A DNA stretch of 25,000 nucleotides, from assembly GCF_964340395.1 (NCBI RefSeq), contig NC_135549.1:21797342-21822341 (forward strand). The letters are read 5' to 3'. The notes under the pieces were generated by a model. That model did no database searches and had not been told where the DNA came from. It was given only the letters and a program-made list of their open reading frames with translations. The stretch is from Glandiceps talaboti (lineage: Eukaryota; Hemichordata; Enteropneusta; Spengelidae). Position 1 is the first letter of the stretch, and each line of letters opens with the position of its first letter. The position numbers and the translations under genes are program-made. This document shows positions 10,161-20,135 of this stretch, one piece after another.

Positions 10161-10172
10161 CATGACGTCATG
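10161..10172. promoter_or_regulatory. Palindromic CRE/ATF-like site
   Basis: CATGACGTCATG is a perfect 12-bp palindrome containing the full cAMP-response element TGACGTCA. A second full TGACGTCA lies at 13217-13224. No gene is placed next to either. Confidence 0.3.
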
Positions 10173-10659
10173 AAAAATAACACAGATGTGATGAATAATT
10201 AAAACTTTAATAAATTCTCGCCATTTTACCCTTTTGATCCCTTTGGAATATGAAAAGAATATTTAAATAGTTCTGTCTCCCACAAAGTCATCCCCATGAC
10301 TTTATCTCAGTTTAGTTGATGTACTTTGCATGTACCATTTGCATCCAGTATGAAGAAGAATATCTTCATCTGACAAAATTATGGTACGCCTAGCGCAGGG
10401 GTGTAGTCAGGGGGCCAAGGCTAAAATTTTTAAAAAATATTCCCGGCTTAAAGTACAATTTTTGGCAGTACATTTAGTTAGAGTAACATCTCGGCCTTCA
10501 GAAAACTGATGTTGCCCCTCTGGATTCTCTTGCGCAAACTCAAAGGAGGCGGTTTCCATGGTAACGTTGACATTAATTTGAAAGATGCGTAAACATTAAA
10601 AACACCACATCTCGTGCCCCAGAAATTCTATAATCGTAATTAAAGGGTGTGTATATATA

Positions 10660-12275
10660 TTTGAGGGGACAGGGAGCTCAATGATTACATGACCTTTTCG
10701 ATTCAAGCTCAGGGTCATAGTCGAAATTCAACGTCATCTTAATTTGTTGGACTTTTATCGAAATATTCACTGAAACCTTTCTGTATACTTCCATCAGATA
10801 TGACTAATAAAGCTGTAAGTCGGTCAGAAAATAGCCAAACATACAATCTTTCCGAAAACCGTAAATAGAAGCATGTATGAAGTTCATTTGTAGCAAAAAG
10901 ATAACTGTTAATATCCTCAATTATACAAAAGTTTTAATATACTAATCTGAAAGAGCTATTGATATGATGTAAATGTTTGCGTATAGGGTTTTGGGAACAA
11001 GCAATTTGATCGTTTCGATCCAAGGTCGAGGTTATTGTCGAAATTCAAGGTCATCTTAATTTTTTTGTAATTAATAAAACACCTTCGGAATCTTGTCCAT
11101 AGCTAACATCAGACATGATCTTTACAGATGAAAGTCGCTCAGAAAATATGAAATTACAGACTTTCAGGAAAAATAGAGCAAAGGCATTAGCGGAATTGCT
11201 TTTATTACAAACTTCTGTCACCAAGACAACAGGTATCAAGATCACCAAAATATGAAAGTACTGAATATCTCAGGGTCCCGTAGTGCTACAGATATATGAT
11301 GCAAGTGTGTATGTTAAGTTTTTAGGGGAAGGGTAACTCACCTATAACATGGTCCTTTTGATCCAGGGTCAAAGTCGTAGTCGAATTACAAGGACACCGC
11401 AATATTTTCCCGTTTTTAATCGAAACATTCAAAGGTGTTTCCCTAACTACCACAACTTACTTGTCTGTGCTACCATCAAGACATAATGCATATTTTGGCT
11501 TTGCTTCATAACAAAGTTCTGTTCCCAAGTCAATTGGTCTGTGATTATACCAAGGTGACGAAGTGCTATAGATATGATGGGAGGGTCCCTATATAGGTTT
11601 TAGAGGACGGGCAACTCACTTATCACATGATCTCTTCGATCCAAGGTCAAAGTCATACTGTAATTACAATGTCCCCTCAATTTTTTCACTTTTATCAGAA
11701 CACCCACAGAAGTTATTTTTGCTATAAACGGTTGCAGACATGGCATGTAAGGTCGCAAATCAGATAACAAATTATACTACATGTATAGTCTGTCATACAT
11801 ATTGTAGCAAAGGCATATTTAGGATTAGCTTTCTATGGGATAAGGGAATTGTCTACAAACAGGTTCTCGAAGGGAATGGCGCCTGTACAACCAAGTACTA
11901 TAATGACAGCTACTCGTACTTCGACATCAAACAGAAAAACCTACAGATCACACAGAGATAAACATTTATGTAGGTTTTCCTACATTCCATACATATTGGC
12001 TCGAATTTGATATTGACCTTCATTTGATTGGTCAATTAGGAAGAGATATGATTTGTTAGAAGAAATTTTTTGAATTTGAGATTAACTACTTTGACGTAAC
12101 TTGATTGATTATGTAAATTGCAGTCAGGATTCTAATTTTGACTCAAGCTCAGTGTATATATCATTCCCGATACTTACTTACAAAAGTTTGTAACTTGGAG
12201 AATTATGCAAAAAACGAAAATGGTATATATCTTAAGGTCTCAAAGCATTATAGATATATGATGCAAGATGCTCTA
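10660..12275 (+). repeat. Degenerate tandem repeat, ~300-330 bp unit, about four copies
   Basis: Four diverged copies start near 10660, 10986, 11315 and 11600. The shared order of landmarks is a GGTTTTAGGGGA-like start, CAACTCA-like, ACATGATC-like, TTCGATCCAAGGTCAAAGTC-like, then TCGAAATTCAAGGTCATC-like and TTTTATCGAAAC-like blocks, and near the unit end GTGCTACAGATATATGATG-like. The last landmark recurs at about 12240-12263, suggesting a longer or interrupted final unit. Divergence is high, so the array is old. Open frames inside it (11051-11248, 11740-11961) are not coding. Confidence 0.6.
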
Positions 12276-13765
12276 GAAATCATTCATCTTTCTGATTAGT
12301 TACATTTTTTTGAGGACTTTACGTGTGGGAATGAATGCCAGCCTTTTAACAAGTGCTTTTATTTTGTATTAAAGTTATTCCATTATTGGTACGACATGTG
12401 TTTTGGTAATTTGGATATTCATGGTAGAGATAGAGATTAAGTTGAAATTGTCATTATTTTCAAATTCCTGGGTATTCAGCTTTCACATCGCCTCTGAGAC
12501 GTTTAAAGAAATTTTGAATGAGAGTATTATAACGTATGCAAAAAGGAAATTGACCGGATAGTTTTCTGCAGGTTTTTTTCCCATTGGGGGATGTTTTCAA
12601 CTTGAGCCGCACAAGACTCTGTAAATTTAGGGAGTAACCCCCTCCCCTCGCACACCCAGCCCGGGCGCCTAGCCTGTGGTTTAAATCTTAAACGCTTATT
12701 GAACCGCGTGTTCTGTAAGTCATCTCTGGACATACACCAGATATGTTGTTGCTTTAGCGTTTCGCTTATGGTACCTGATATTTTTTAACACATTCCGACA
12801 ACTCCAAATTCAAAATAAAATATTTAAATTTATTGATATGCCACACACAGTTGGAATGTACAAGCAGACAAGCAGTCATGTTGATTATCATTTGGAAAGT
12901 AAACAATTATATCCGTGCATGTGTGTAATCATTTCAGCCACTATAATTGAATTATCAAGTGTATTACTTTGCGAGGATCCAATTGTGTGTGTGACTATCA
13001 TTATCATTTTGTTAGTGAAATGTGTCTATGATTCCATAAAACACACCGTGTCCCATGAGTGAAAAGCCAAAGGAACTCCGTTCTACAATAAAATTGTTCA
13101 CATATTACATAAAACACTACACAGAAATGTACATAAATAATAACGTACCCACAGTATGTGTAGAAACATCATTATATTGATGTACCCTTCATAAGCACAG
13201 TAACACACCCAAGTATTGACGTCAGTCGGTAGACTACGGATGTTCAAGGCATCCAAGAAACAGCTTCCAATCCACAAAATGTAACGCCATGGTCAACGCA
13301 ATGCATTAGATGATTTACGTTCATAACAAGTGAAGACTGTGTTTTTATCAATGTTCACATCCTCCAATTGCTCCTGGTGAGTGACTTGGAAAACAAGTCA
13401 GGATAAACCTGAAGACCGTTAATCTAATTAGTATATGGATTGAACATACCATCAATAGTTGTATGCTCAGCAACATTCGACAGTTATACTCCTCATATAC
13501 ATATCAATACGCTACTTGTATTATTTATCAATCAATCAATCAATCATTAAAATTTCTATAGCACCGACTTTAAAGAGAAGTGATATGTTAAGTAGCGCAG
13601 AATTGCTACACACCATGTAATACCAGGCTTATATGTTTAATGGAATTAGTAAAAGTAATATCCGCAATGTCTGAAATTTAGTGAAATATGATCATATCGT
13701 ACTTGAACTGAGCTTGCTTCTTATACTTTACCAACTTTACACGATAGTATGGTTTACACATAACA
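12276..13765. other. Gene-free stretch
   Basis: No supported gene. It contains a GC-rich patch (about 12630-12685), a CRE-like octamer (13217-13224) and a five-copy ATCA run followed by AAAATTTCTATAGCACC (13527-13565). The last resembles the simple-repeat plus TATAGC-type tails of dispersed animal elements, but cannot be assigned. Confidence 0.5.
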
Positions 13766-13773
13766 CACAAACA

Positions 13774-13809
<36 letters not shown>

Positions 13810-14057
13810 AACAAACAAACAAACACACACACACACACACGTGCGAGCGTCCATAAACCCACGATCACACGTACACACACACATACACATACACAAGTAC
13901 ATACGTACATACGTACGTACGTACATACATACATACATACATACATACATACATACATACATACATACATACATACATACATACATACATACATACATAA
14001 ACACATGCATGCATGCATGCATACATACATACATACATACATCGCTACGGACGGACG

Positions 14058-14145
<88 letters not shown>

Positions 14146-14159
14146 GGCACGCGGGCGGA

Positions 14160-14191
<32 letters not shown>

Positions 14192-14313
14192 CATACATAC
14201 ATACATACATACATACATACATACATACATACCATACGTACGTACGTACGTACGTACGTACGTACATACATACATACATACATACATACATACATACATA
14301 CATACATACATAC
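13766..14313. repeat. Composite microsatellite with many motif switches
   Basis: Consecutive blocks: CA (about 13770-13804), ACAA, CA, a short unique spacer (about 13840-13870), ACAT/ACGT, a long ACAT block (13923-13999), GCAT (about 14005-14020), ACAT, GGAC (14047-14062), about 20 copies of AGAC (14062-14143), GCAC (about 14144-14178), CA, ACAT, ACGT (14236-14266) and ACAT to 14313. Neighbouring motifs generally differ by one base. Long open frames in all six phases (YIHT, CVYM, DRQT peptides) are caused by the four-base periodicity and are not genes. Confidence 0.97.
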
Positions 14314-14356
14314 ATGTACAGTGTGTCTGTTACGAGTAGATTTATTGCATTGTATT

Positions 14357-14645
14357 AGTACTAATGTAGTGTACTGCATTACATGTCAGAAATGTGGTTT
14401 TTTATATATATATAGATTCGACTGTACGTCGTCTTGGTGATCGTTTCGTGGAACATCTCCGCCTGACCAGACAAAAGAATCGTAACTATCCCGTATCTTT
14501 GTATTTTATTACCAACGATCACAGTGTATCAGATATGTCTATTTCAGGAATTTGTAAGGTTTCTGCGGAACGCTGGAACCCCTTGGAATTAATAGATTAT
14601 TCTCGTCATTTCCAGTTTAATCAGAGTTTTGTTTGGTTTTTTTAA
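14357..14645 (+). pseudogene. GIY-YIG endonuclease domain of a Penelope-like element, frameshifted
   Basis: The first frame (from 14357) reads STNVVYCITCQKCGFLYI. The second (from about 14413) reads DSTVRRLGDRFVEHLRLTRQ ... KNRNYPVSLYFITNDHSVSD and ends at a TAA (14643-14645). Family features are the N-V-V-Y-C-I-x-C-x-x-C start, the LYI of the YIG motif, the R-L-x-D-R-F-x-E-H-L helix holding the catalytic Arg, and the P-V-x-x-x-F-x-x-x-x-H-S-x-x-D-M strand. The break falls in the run TTTTTTATATATATATAG between LYI and the expected G, so TA-repeat slippage is the likely cause. The C-terminus after ERWNPLELI also diverges from the usual LI-x-L-x-T-x-x-P-x-G-L-N ending. Confidence 0.72.
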
Positions 14646-14800
14646 TTTCAGGCGTGTTCTATTGGGTTCTATTTGGTTTGTGCGAATATTATAACTTTTC
14701 ACACGTATTACCGTTAATCACGCGCGGTTGCCGTTCTGTTCCATAACATTCAGATGTGTTCAGGTGTTTACCAAACATGTCTGAAGCTCGCCGATAATAC

Positions 14801-14827
14801 CTTGATAAAGAATTTTTATTCGAAACG
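14801..14827 (+). other. Hammerhead-like motif in the element's 3' tail
   Basis: CTTGATAAA, a GAAT/ATTC stem closed by four T residues, then CGAAACG. This has the layout of a hammerhead core with stem II (CUGAUGA - stem - GAAAC). The G of the GA pair in CUGAUGA is changed to A and the leading C is displaced, so self-cleavage is probably lost. Stems I and III were not established. Confidence 0.4.
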
Positions 14828-14888
14828 TCGGATTTTACATCTATTTGAGTCTACGGACTGACTTACAAGTTCCATATGCATATCTTTC

Positions 14889-14945
14889 TACATACATACA
14901 TACATACATACATACATACATACATACATACATACATACATACAT

Positions 14946-14976
<31 letters not shown>

Positions 14977-15070
14977 TACATACATACATACATACATACA
15001 TACATACATACATACATACATACATACATACATACATACATACATACATACATACATACATACATACATA
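14889..15070. repeat. (ACAT)n microsatellite with an internal (CA)n block
   Basis: About 43 tetranucleotide units, interrupted once by a CA block near 14964-14976. It starts immediately after the Penelope-like tail. Confidence 0.97.
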
Positions 15071-15601
15071 CGTACATAGTTACAAACAAACAAAAATAAT
15101 AACAAAATGTACAGCTTGATTATCAATCAAGTTAAATCAAGTAAAACATTTGCAGTTCATTGGCTACAATTTGACAATGTTGTTGAAAAATGACCACGTT
15201 ATATACATTTTAGAGAGAAAAACGTGTGTTTAAATTTGATGGGTATAGTCGTTACATATACATGATGTCTAGATATTTCACTGTACGACACAGAACCACC
15301 ATTGAATGATATATATTTTTTATGGCACAGCTGCCCACGCATTTCTATAGTTTTAGTTGTCACTACTATCTTATATTACCTTTACACTACGATATGAAAG
15401 ATGTGAAAGTACATGGTACGTAGTTTAATAGGATCATTAATCGGTCGTCTCATCGCAAAAATGACTATTGGTGAAAGGAAAACATTGTAAAACTAGTCAT
15501 CCGAGACTGTTTTCAGTTGTCATGGTAATGTCTACTGATGTGTCAACTGTTTGACAGACTGCTGAGTGGTTGAGACACGTCGATTTTATTGGTTCACTGT
15601 G

Positions 15602-15603
15602 CC

Positions 15604-15653
<50 letters not shown>
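15602..15653. repeat. (CTGT)n microsatellite
   Basis: About 13 units of CTGT, followed by degenerate CTGC/CTCT sequence. Confidence 0.95.
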
Positions 15654-15654
<1 letters not shown>

Positions 15655-15752
15655 GAGTGTGCGTGTGTCTCTGCCTGCCTCTGTCTGTCCCTCTCTGTCT
15701 CTCTAGGATCTCTCGTGACCCGTTGAATTCAACGATTCTCTCTCATCTGTCC

Positions 15753-15775
15753 GTATGTATGTATGTATGTATGTA
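15753..15775. repeat. (GTAT)n short microsatellite
   Basis: Five to six units of GTAT. Confidence 0.9.
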
Positions 15776-16620
15776 GCGATATATTGACTTCTTACGAAAC
15801 TAGTCGAAAAATCAGGCCGTTTTTTGTACTGAATTGCTACTGATAGATACAAATATTTGACCGTTTGTGAAGATAAGACTAACATATCGTATGAATGTGA
15901 TTTGTATCATGTACTCATGTGTCCCCAGAAAGTACCATTTTGTCTGTGACGGTGTGGTTTGTCAAAAGATTAAATCTCAGATACGATATAGAATTTACAT
16001 TCACCCATCATTTAGTATTGTACCAACTCATAGTAGGTGCAGCGACATCTGTTTTCCACATTTTTCATAAGCTCTTCTTGTCTTTCGTTTAATGAAACGG
16101 TTTTTCAGACCACCCTGGTTACATTTGCTGACATCTTCAGTATACTCCAAATAACGACGCCCACTACTACCGCATACTTTCAACGATATTTGAGAATTTT
16201 TCCCACCTAACTTTATGGTGTTCCTGACCACCTCTCAAAGCGAAGTTGAGCCCTAAAAAGTATTCGGAGTAAAAAAGATGGCGTTATCACTATCGCTGAT
16301 CTCCATGGTGGCTGGATTGGAAATGGAAATAGTTGTTCCTTACATATAATGTTTTACAATTCAAATTAGGAACATATGCATTTCATCCAATCAGAGGGCT
16401 TCAAAAACATTGCTATGAACGCTTTCACCAGATGATACATACACGCTGATATGCAAATCATTATCGATTTTGCCAGGTGATTTGAAACAAAAGAAGAGTG
16501 AGCGGTTGGTTCTATAGAACCTAACGGTAGCGACCTATGCACGTTTAAGTATGCTCAAGAGTGATGGGGAGCATAGTTCGTTGAAATTCATATGGTTTGT
16601 GAACGTGTGATTTAAGTCAG

Positions 16621-16695
16621 ATAACCACCGCATCCTCGATGTTTCTGGAATCGAATCGGATTCGATTCCAGAAACACCTCGGTTTTGGTGGTTAT
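16621..16695. repeat. 75-bp near-palindrome
   Basis: Two 37-base arms surround a single central base (16658). The inner 17 base pairs are perfect (GTTTCTGGAATCGAATC against its complement) and the outer 9 are perfect (ATAACCACC / GGTGGTTAT). The 11 between them are partly mismatched (5 of 11 pair), without indels. It could extrude as a hairpin or be a tiny inverted-repeat element. The inner arms contain TTCTGGAA/TTCCAGAA, half of a heat-shock-type TTCnnGAA pattern. Confidence 0.9.
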
Positions 16696-16967
16696 ATATT
16701 ACCTAACTTAGATGATCTGCCAGGCTAATTGTCAAAACATTACATACAGAGATTCAAAGTTAATCGGGATACTTGTACTTGCTGATATTAAATGTGCCAT
16801 CTTGCCAAATGTATTATGATGTAAGAATTAAGTTGAGTTTTATTTGTGCGTGATAAGAGTTAAAAGTAGATTTAAGTTCCACTGGTACAATCTATTAAAT
16901 ACATGTAGGAGTGAAGAAATTATGGTCATCAGGTTTTGCTGATGATTATATATAACACTGGACGAAA

Positions 16968-17086
16968 GAATGAATGAATGAATGAATGAATGAATGAATG
17001 AATGAATGAATGAATGAATGAATGAATGAATGAATGAATGAATGAACGAACGAACGAACGAACGAACGAACGAACGAACGAACGAA
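16968..17086. repeat. (GAAT)n array that switches to (GAAC)n
   Basis: About 19 perfect GAAT units are followed, with no interruption, by about 10 perfect GAAC units. Confidence 0.97.
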
Positions 17087-19080
17087 ATCTAGATAGAAAA
17101 ATATATTTTTGCCTGATATTAGTTTAGTTAAACCAAGTACAATGAAATCACGTGGTTTTCTCTCGGACTTTTTATTGCCACTACATGTATCTGCATACTA
17201 TCTGATAATATTAATCATAAAGGGAATGCATCTATACAACTCATAGTCCGAAGACATGTATTTGTACAGTTCAGAATGAGGTGGCTATATCATAATTTAG
17301 GCCTTTAACTATATTTGTGCGAGAATGAATGTCAGTGCACTTTGACTCTGTGAGTAGAAATTTCATTAGCAGCTTTATTTTGTATTAATCTGTATGTCTA
17401 GATATTTAGCACTCGTCATCACTTGATGTGTTTCAATGTTCCACGCATAGAAAGAGCAGTTTCATGAGAAAGTTAGGCAGACTTTTGTAGACACCAAATG
17501 TATCAATTGCTACACTCAAATCCCAATTCAACTGTTTCAGTATTTAGTTTTCTTAATAATAATAGTAATAGCTTGGTTTGTTGAGCAAACTATTATCAGT
17601 CCAACTGTGAACGCAAGATACGAGGAAATTTCAATTATGGGACTTGACATGAGTATAACGTAGTGATTTAGTTCAAGGAGACAAGTCCAAGATTTACTTT
17701 AAAAATCAGCATTTGCTACAAGTACCCAGACGTTGCGTCTGTGACAGCCTTTTTCAAAGGTTTGACGTAGAGTAAAAACACTGTACTGATCAACTAAAAT
17801 GCAAAATGTACTTGGTAAACAACCACTCCTGTTCTAGGTGTATTTTGGTTCAAATCATAAGCACAATATTTCGTATTCCCCCCCCCCCACCCCTTTCAGA
17901 TCATCAACATTTTTTCAAGCCCCATTTTCTCCTCAGAAAATATTTCGTATTCCCCCCCCCCCTTCGTAACCCTGTTTGTTCCATAATATTTTGATTGGTT
18001 TCACTGTGATGAAAGTCTTTAATTCATTCTTCTGTTACGTTAACCTTCACATGTTGTATGATTTATTAAAACATTTTAATAACTATGTGACTGTTTCTGC
18101 AACAGATGGCACTTATATATTATCTTTTCCTACTAAAAACGGATTTTCAAAACTGGAACAGCTCTCACATTTGTCACCTCCTATCCAAACTTACATTGAA
18201 ACATTACATGTACAACTGTAATAGTGTAACTGAAATTCCACTCAGTGAACGAATCTAATGAAACTTCATTGCCAGACGCCACATCATAAAAAGTATGCAA
18301 CCCCGATTAGGCCAAAAACATAGTTCTTGTTCAGGACAGTTTGTCTAAAAGTGTGCGACGACGCGATTTTTTTTTTTAAATTCTCAACAAACCTGTCACT
18401 CAGTCTGCTATTTATGGCGGTTACTGCTCTTTTTATTTAGTACTTTTTATTTAGTGCAGGGTTCTCCACGATTTTGAAAAATAAAATGGCGACATAATTT
18501 GTATATTAATTTGCATATCGTTAGCATATTTGTTCAGGTCATAATATTAGAGAGTGAAAAAATGTTGTCAACATCAAAAAAGGCCAACAATCAATTGAAT
18601 TCCTATTTTATCCATTCAGTAAACTATGCTAGAATACATAGAAATTTGTTCAGATCAACAATTTCCAAACCTTTAACATAATTCACAATGTAAAAAATTC
18701 ACGAAGGAGATTGACAGTTACATAAAAACAATCAAAAACAAATCATTTTCTTTTATTTTTATACAGTTTACTATCTTTTTCATTTATATGAACTGAAAAA
18801 GATTTTTCATCAAAATTTGCCTGAAATATACATTTTTTATGTGACGAATACGGGAAGGGTTAGAAAATTAATCCGGTTGGGGTGTAAACTGTTTTTTGTT
18901 TCGCCTACCATCGTTATTATCGAGGCGATACACATTGAAGTGTGTATGTGAGGCAGATATCATTTGCTTGTTCATGATTGGTTCTGCAGTTGTCTTCACT
19001 GCAGTAGGGAGGGCTATTTTTGTGTTTCCCTACCGATCTGCAGACTGCATGGGCTGGACAAACACACACAAGAAAGACCA
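17087..19080. other. Gene-free stretch
   Basis: No supported gene. It holds the duplicated C-tract segment (17865-17962) and the small hairpin TCGCCT ... AGGCGA (about 18901-18928). Open frames at 17806-17994, 17976-18221 and 18499-18681 show no family features or matching splice structure. Confidence 0.5.
17865..17962. repeat. 24-bp direct repeat ending in C11, period 74 bp
   Basis: AATATTTCGTATT followed by eleven C residues occurs identically at 17865-17888 and 17939-17962. Confidence 0.9.
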
Positions 19081-19129
19081 AGGCGGGGGTATTTAAGTGA
19101 TGCGCGCGCTGACCACAAACAATCAGTTC
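19081..19129 (+). promoter_or_regulatory. Candidate core promoter (TATA + Inr)
   Basis: GGCGGGGGTATTTAAG gives a GC-rich patch and a TATA-like box (TATTTAA, 19090-19096). AATCAGTTC (19121-19129) matches the metazoan initiator TCAGTY with its A at 19125, about 35 bp from the TATA start, slightly longer than usual. A pyrimidine stretch follows. It could drive the SGNH gene 1 kb downstream through a non-coding first exon. Confidence 0.35.
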
Positions 19130-19468
19130 TTTTCTCTCTTTTTTGGACTTAGCAGCATACAATGATTGATATACAGTATTACAGAGAATTCATCTCCGAA
19201 CTAATTAAAGTAAAAAATTGGCGAAAACATTACCAGCTGTCCCGATGATTTAACAGTTACATTCAATATTTCAGATTTAACGGAATAAAGTAAAACAATT
19301 TGATGAGGTTTTACAAAGCTCTAGCTACATATTACAAGCTCAATGTAATTGGAAATATTGAGAGTATCTCAATCGCTGGTAGATACATCGCTTTCAATTT
19401 AGTTTTATATGGTTTTTGCTTCTTTTCATTTTCTGACACCAACCCTACTCTTGTCGGTGAAATATTTA

Positions 19469-19470
<2 letters not shown>

Positions 19471-19499
<29 letters not shown>
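19471..19499. repeat. (TG)n microsatellite
   Basis: About 14 uninterrupted units. Confidence 0.96.
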
Positions 19500-19501
<2 letters not shown>

Positions 19502-19503
<2 letters not shown>

Positions 19504-19844
19504 GACCATTATAGCGTACATGAACTACTAGTGAACTACTGGTGAAGCATCATTTTATCTGAGGTAAGGTTTGTTGAAACGTGTCAAATATAATTCTTGG
19601 TGTAACAGTTGGTGGACATAATATACGCTAGATAATAATACAAAACAAACCCAGGAATTATGCGATTGTGTATGGTTAGAGATAACATTAACGGGTGCAA
19701 ACTAATAAACACACAGTCACGGTGTATGTAGTCGACCATTATAGCGTACATGTACGTTTGGGTTTGTACTAATGGTGAAGCATCATTTGATCTATGGTAA
19801 GGTTTGTTGAAACGTGTCAGATATCATTCTTGGTGTAACAGTTG
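19502..19844 (+). repeat. Tandemly duplicated ~110-bp segment upstream of the SGNH gene
   Basis: 19502-19612 and 19732-19844 share GACCATTATAGCGTACATG, GGTGAAGCATCATTT, GGTAAGGTTTGTTGAAACGT and TTCTTGGTGTAACAGTTG in the same order, offset by about 230-232 bp. Each copy contains a consensus-like splice donor (GAG|GTAAGG at 19564 and ATG|GTAAGG at 19797). Confidence 0.8.
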
Positions 19845-20135
19845 TGCGCGATGTAGTATTGCAGACAAGCGGTGCGAACCTGCCAAACTATTTGAAAATT
19901 CAATTGGGATATTTAGATTTGTTAATAATGAGGAAAGAAATGAGACACGTGTCAGCTGGGATGTTTTATTTTGTGATTTAGTAACTTTATATCAGCCAAA
20001 CTGATTTTTCATTACACAACATACTGAAATCCAAAATGTCACATTTCCAATACGAATACAACTTGTTTTTGAAGGTCTGTCAAGGTGTTTGACGAATTTA
20101 AGAAGGATTCCTTTCATTGATTACATGACGCTGAC

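Larger units (their letters stand above)
14316..14888 (+). mobile_element. Penelope-like element, 5'-truncated 3' fragment
   Basis: The fragment runs from the end of one ACAT array to the start of the next. It carries the C-terminal GIY-YIG endonuclease coding region (to 14645) and about 240 bp of 3' tail ending in a hammerhead-like segment (CTTGATAAAGAAT ... ATTCGAAACG, 14801-14827). Penelope-like elements encode reverse transcriptase followed by a GIY-YIG nuclease and commonly bear hammerhead motifs. The reverse-transcriptase part is absent, replaced upstream by the microsatellite. The element is dead: it is truncated and frameshifted. Confidence 0.7.
15080..16620. other. Gene-free stretch with CTGT and GTAT arrays
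   Basis: No supported exon. It contains (CTGT)n at 15602-15653, (GTAT)n at 15753-15775 and an ATG in good context (AAAAAAGATGGCG, 16272-16284) that opens only a 23-codon frame and may instead be a YY1-type AAGATGGCG element. The open frame at 16028-16231 on the minus strand is basic and Cys-containing but matches nothing I recognise. Confidence 0.5.

Noticed and set aside
13520-13565. ATCA repeats plus TATAGCACC as the end of a known dispersed element
   Set aside because: Only a short resemblance; no element body or terminal structure could be defined.
13678-14440. Long open frames on both strands (up to 233 codons) over the composite microsatellite
   Set aside because: Four-base repeats stay open in all frames by periodicity. 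The peptides are pure YIHT/CVYM/DRQT repeats. Only the final part of the plus frame ending near 14440 is meaningful, as the Penelope-like fragment.
14841-15126. Open frames on both strands over the second ACAT array
   Set aside because: Same periodicity artefact.
16028-16231. 67-codon basic, Cys-containing minus-strand frame
   Set aside because: No recognisable domain, no splice partner, and a length compatible with chance in this window.
16655-16672. GGATTCGATTCC inside the palindrome as a tRNA B box or tRNA-derived SINE
   Set aside because: No A box, acceptor stem or tail at the right distance. The similarity follows from the palindrome.
18896-19162. Three overlapping open frames on both strands
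   Set aside because: Mutually exclusive, no family features. The region is better explained as promoter-like sequence.
19804-20004. Open frame with CNSCARC and a 66-residue length just upstream of the SGNH CDS
   Set aside because: It overlaps the duplicated segment, has no ATG in good context and no domain resemblance. It is more likely 5' flank or UTR.
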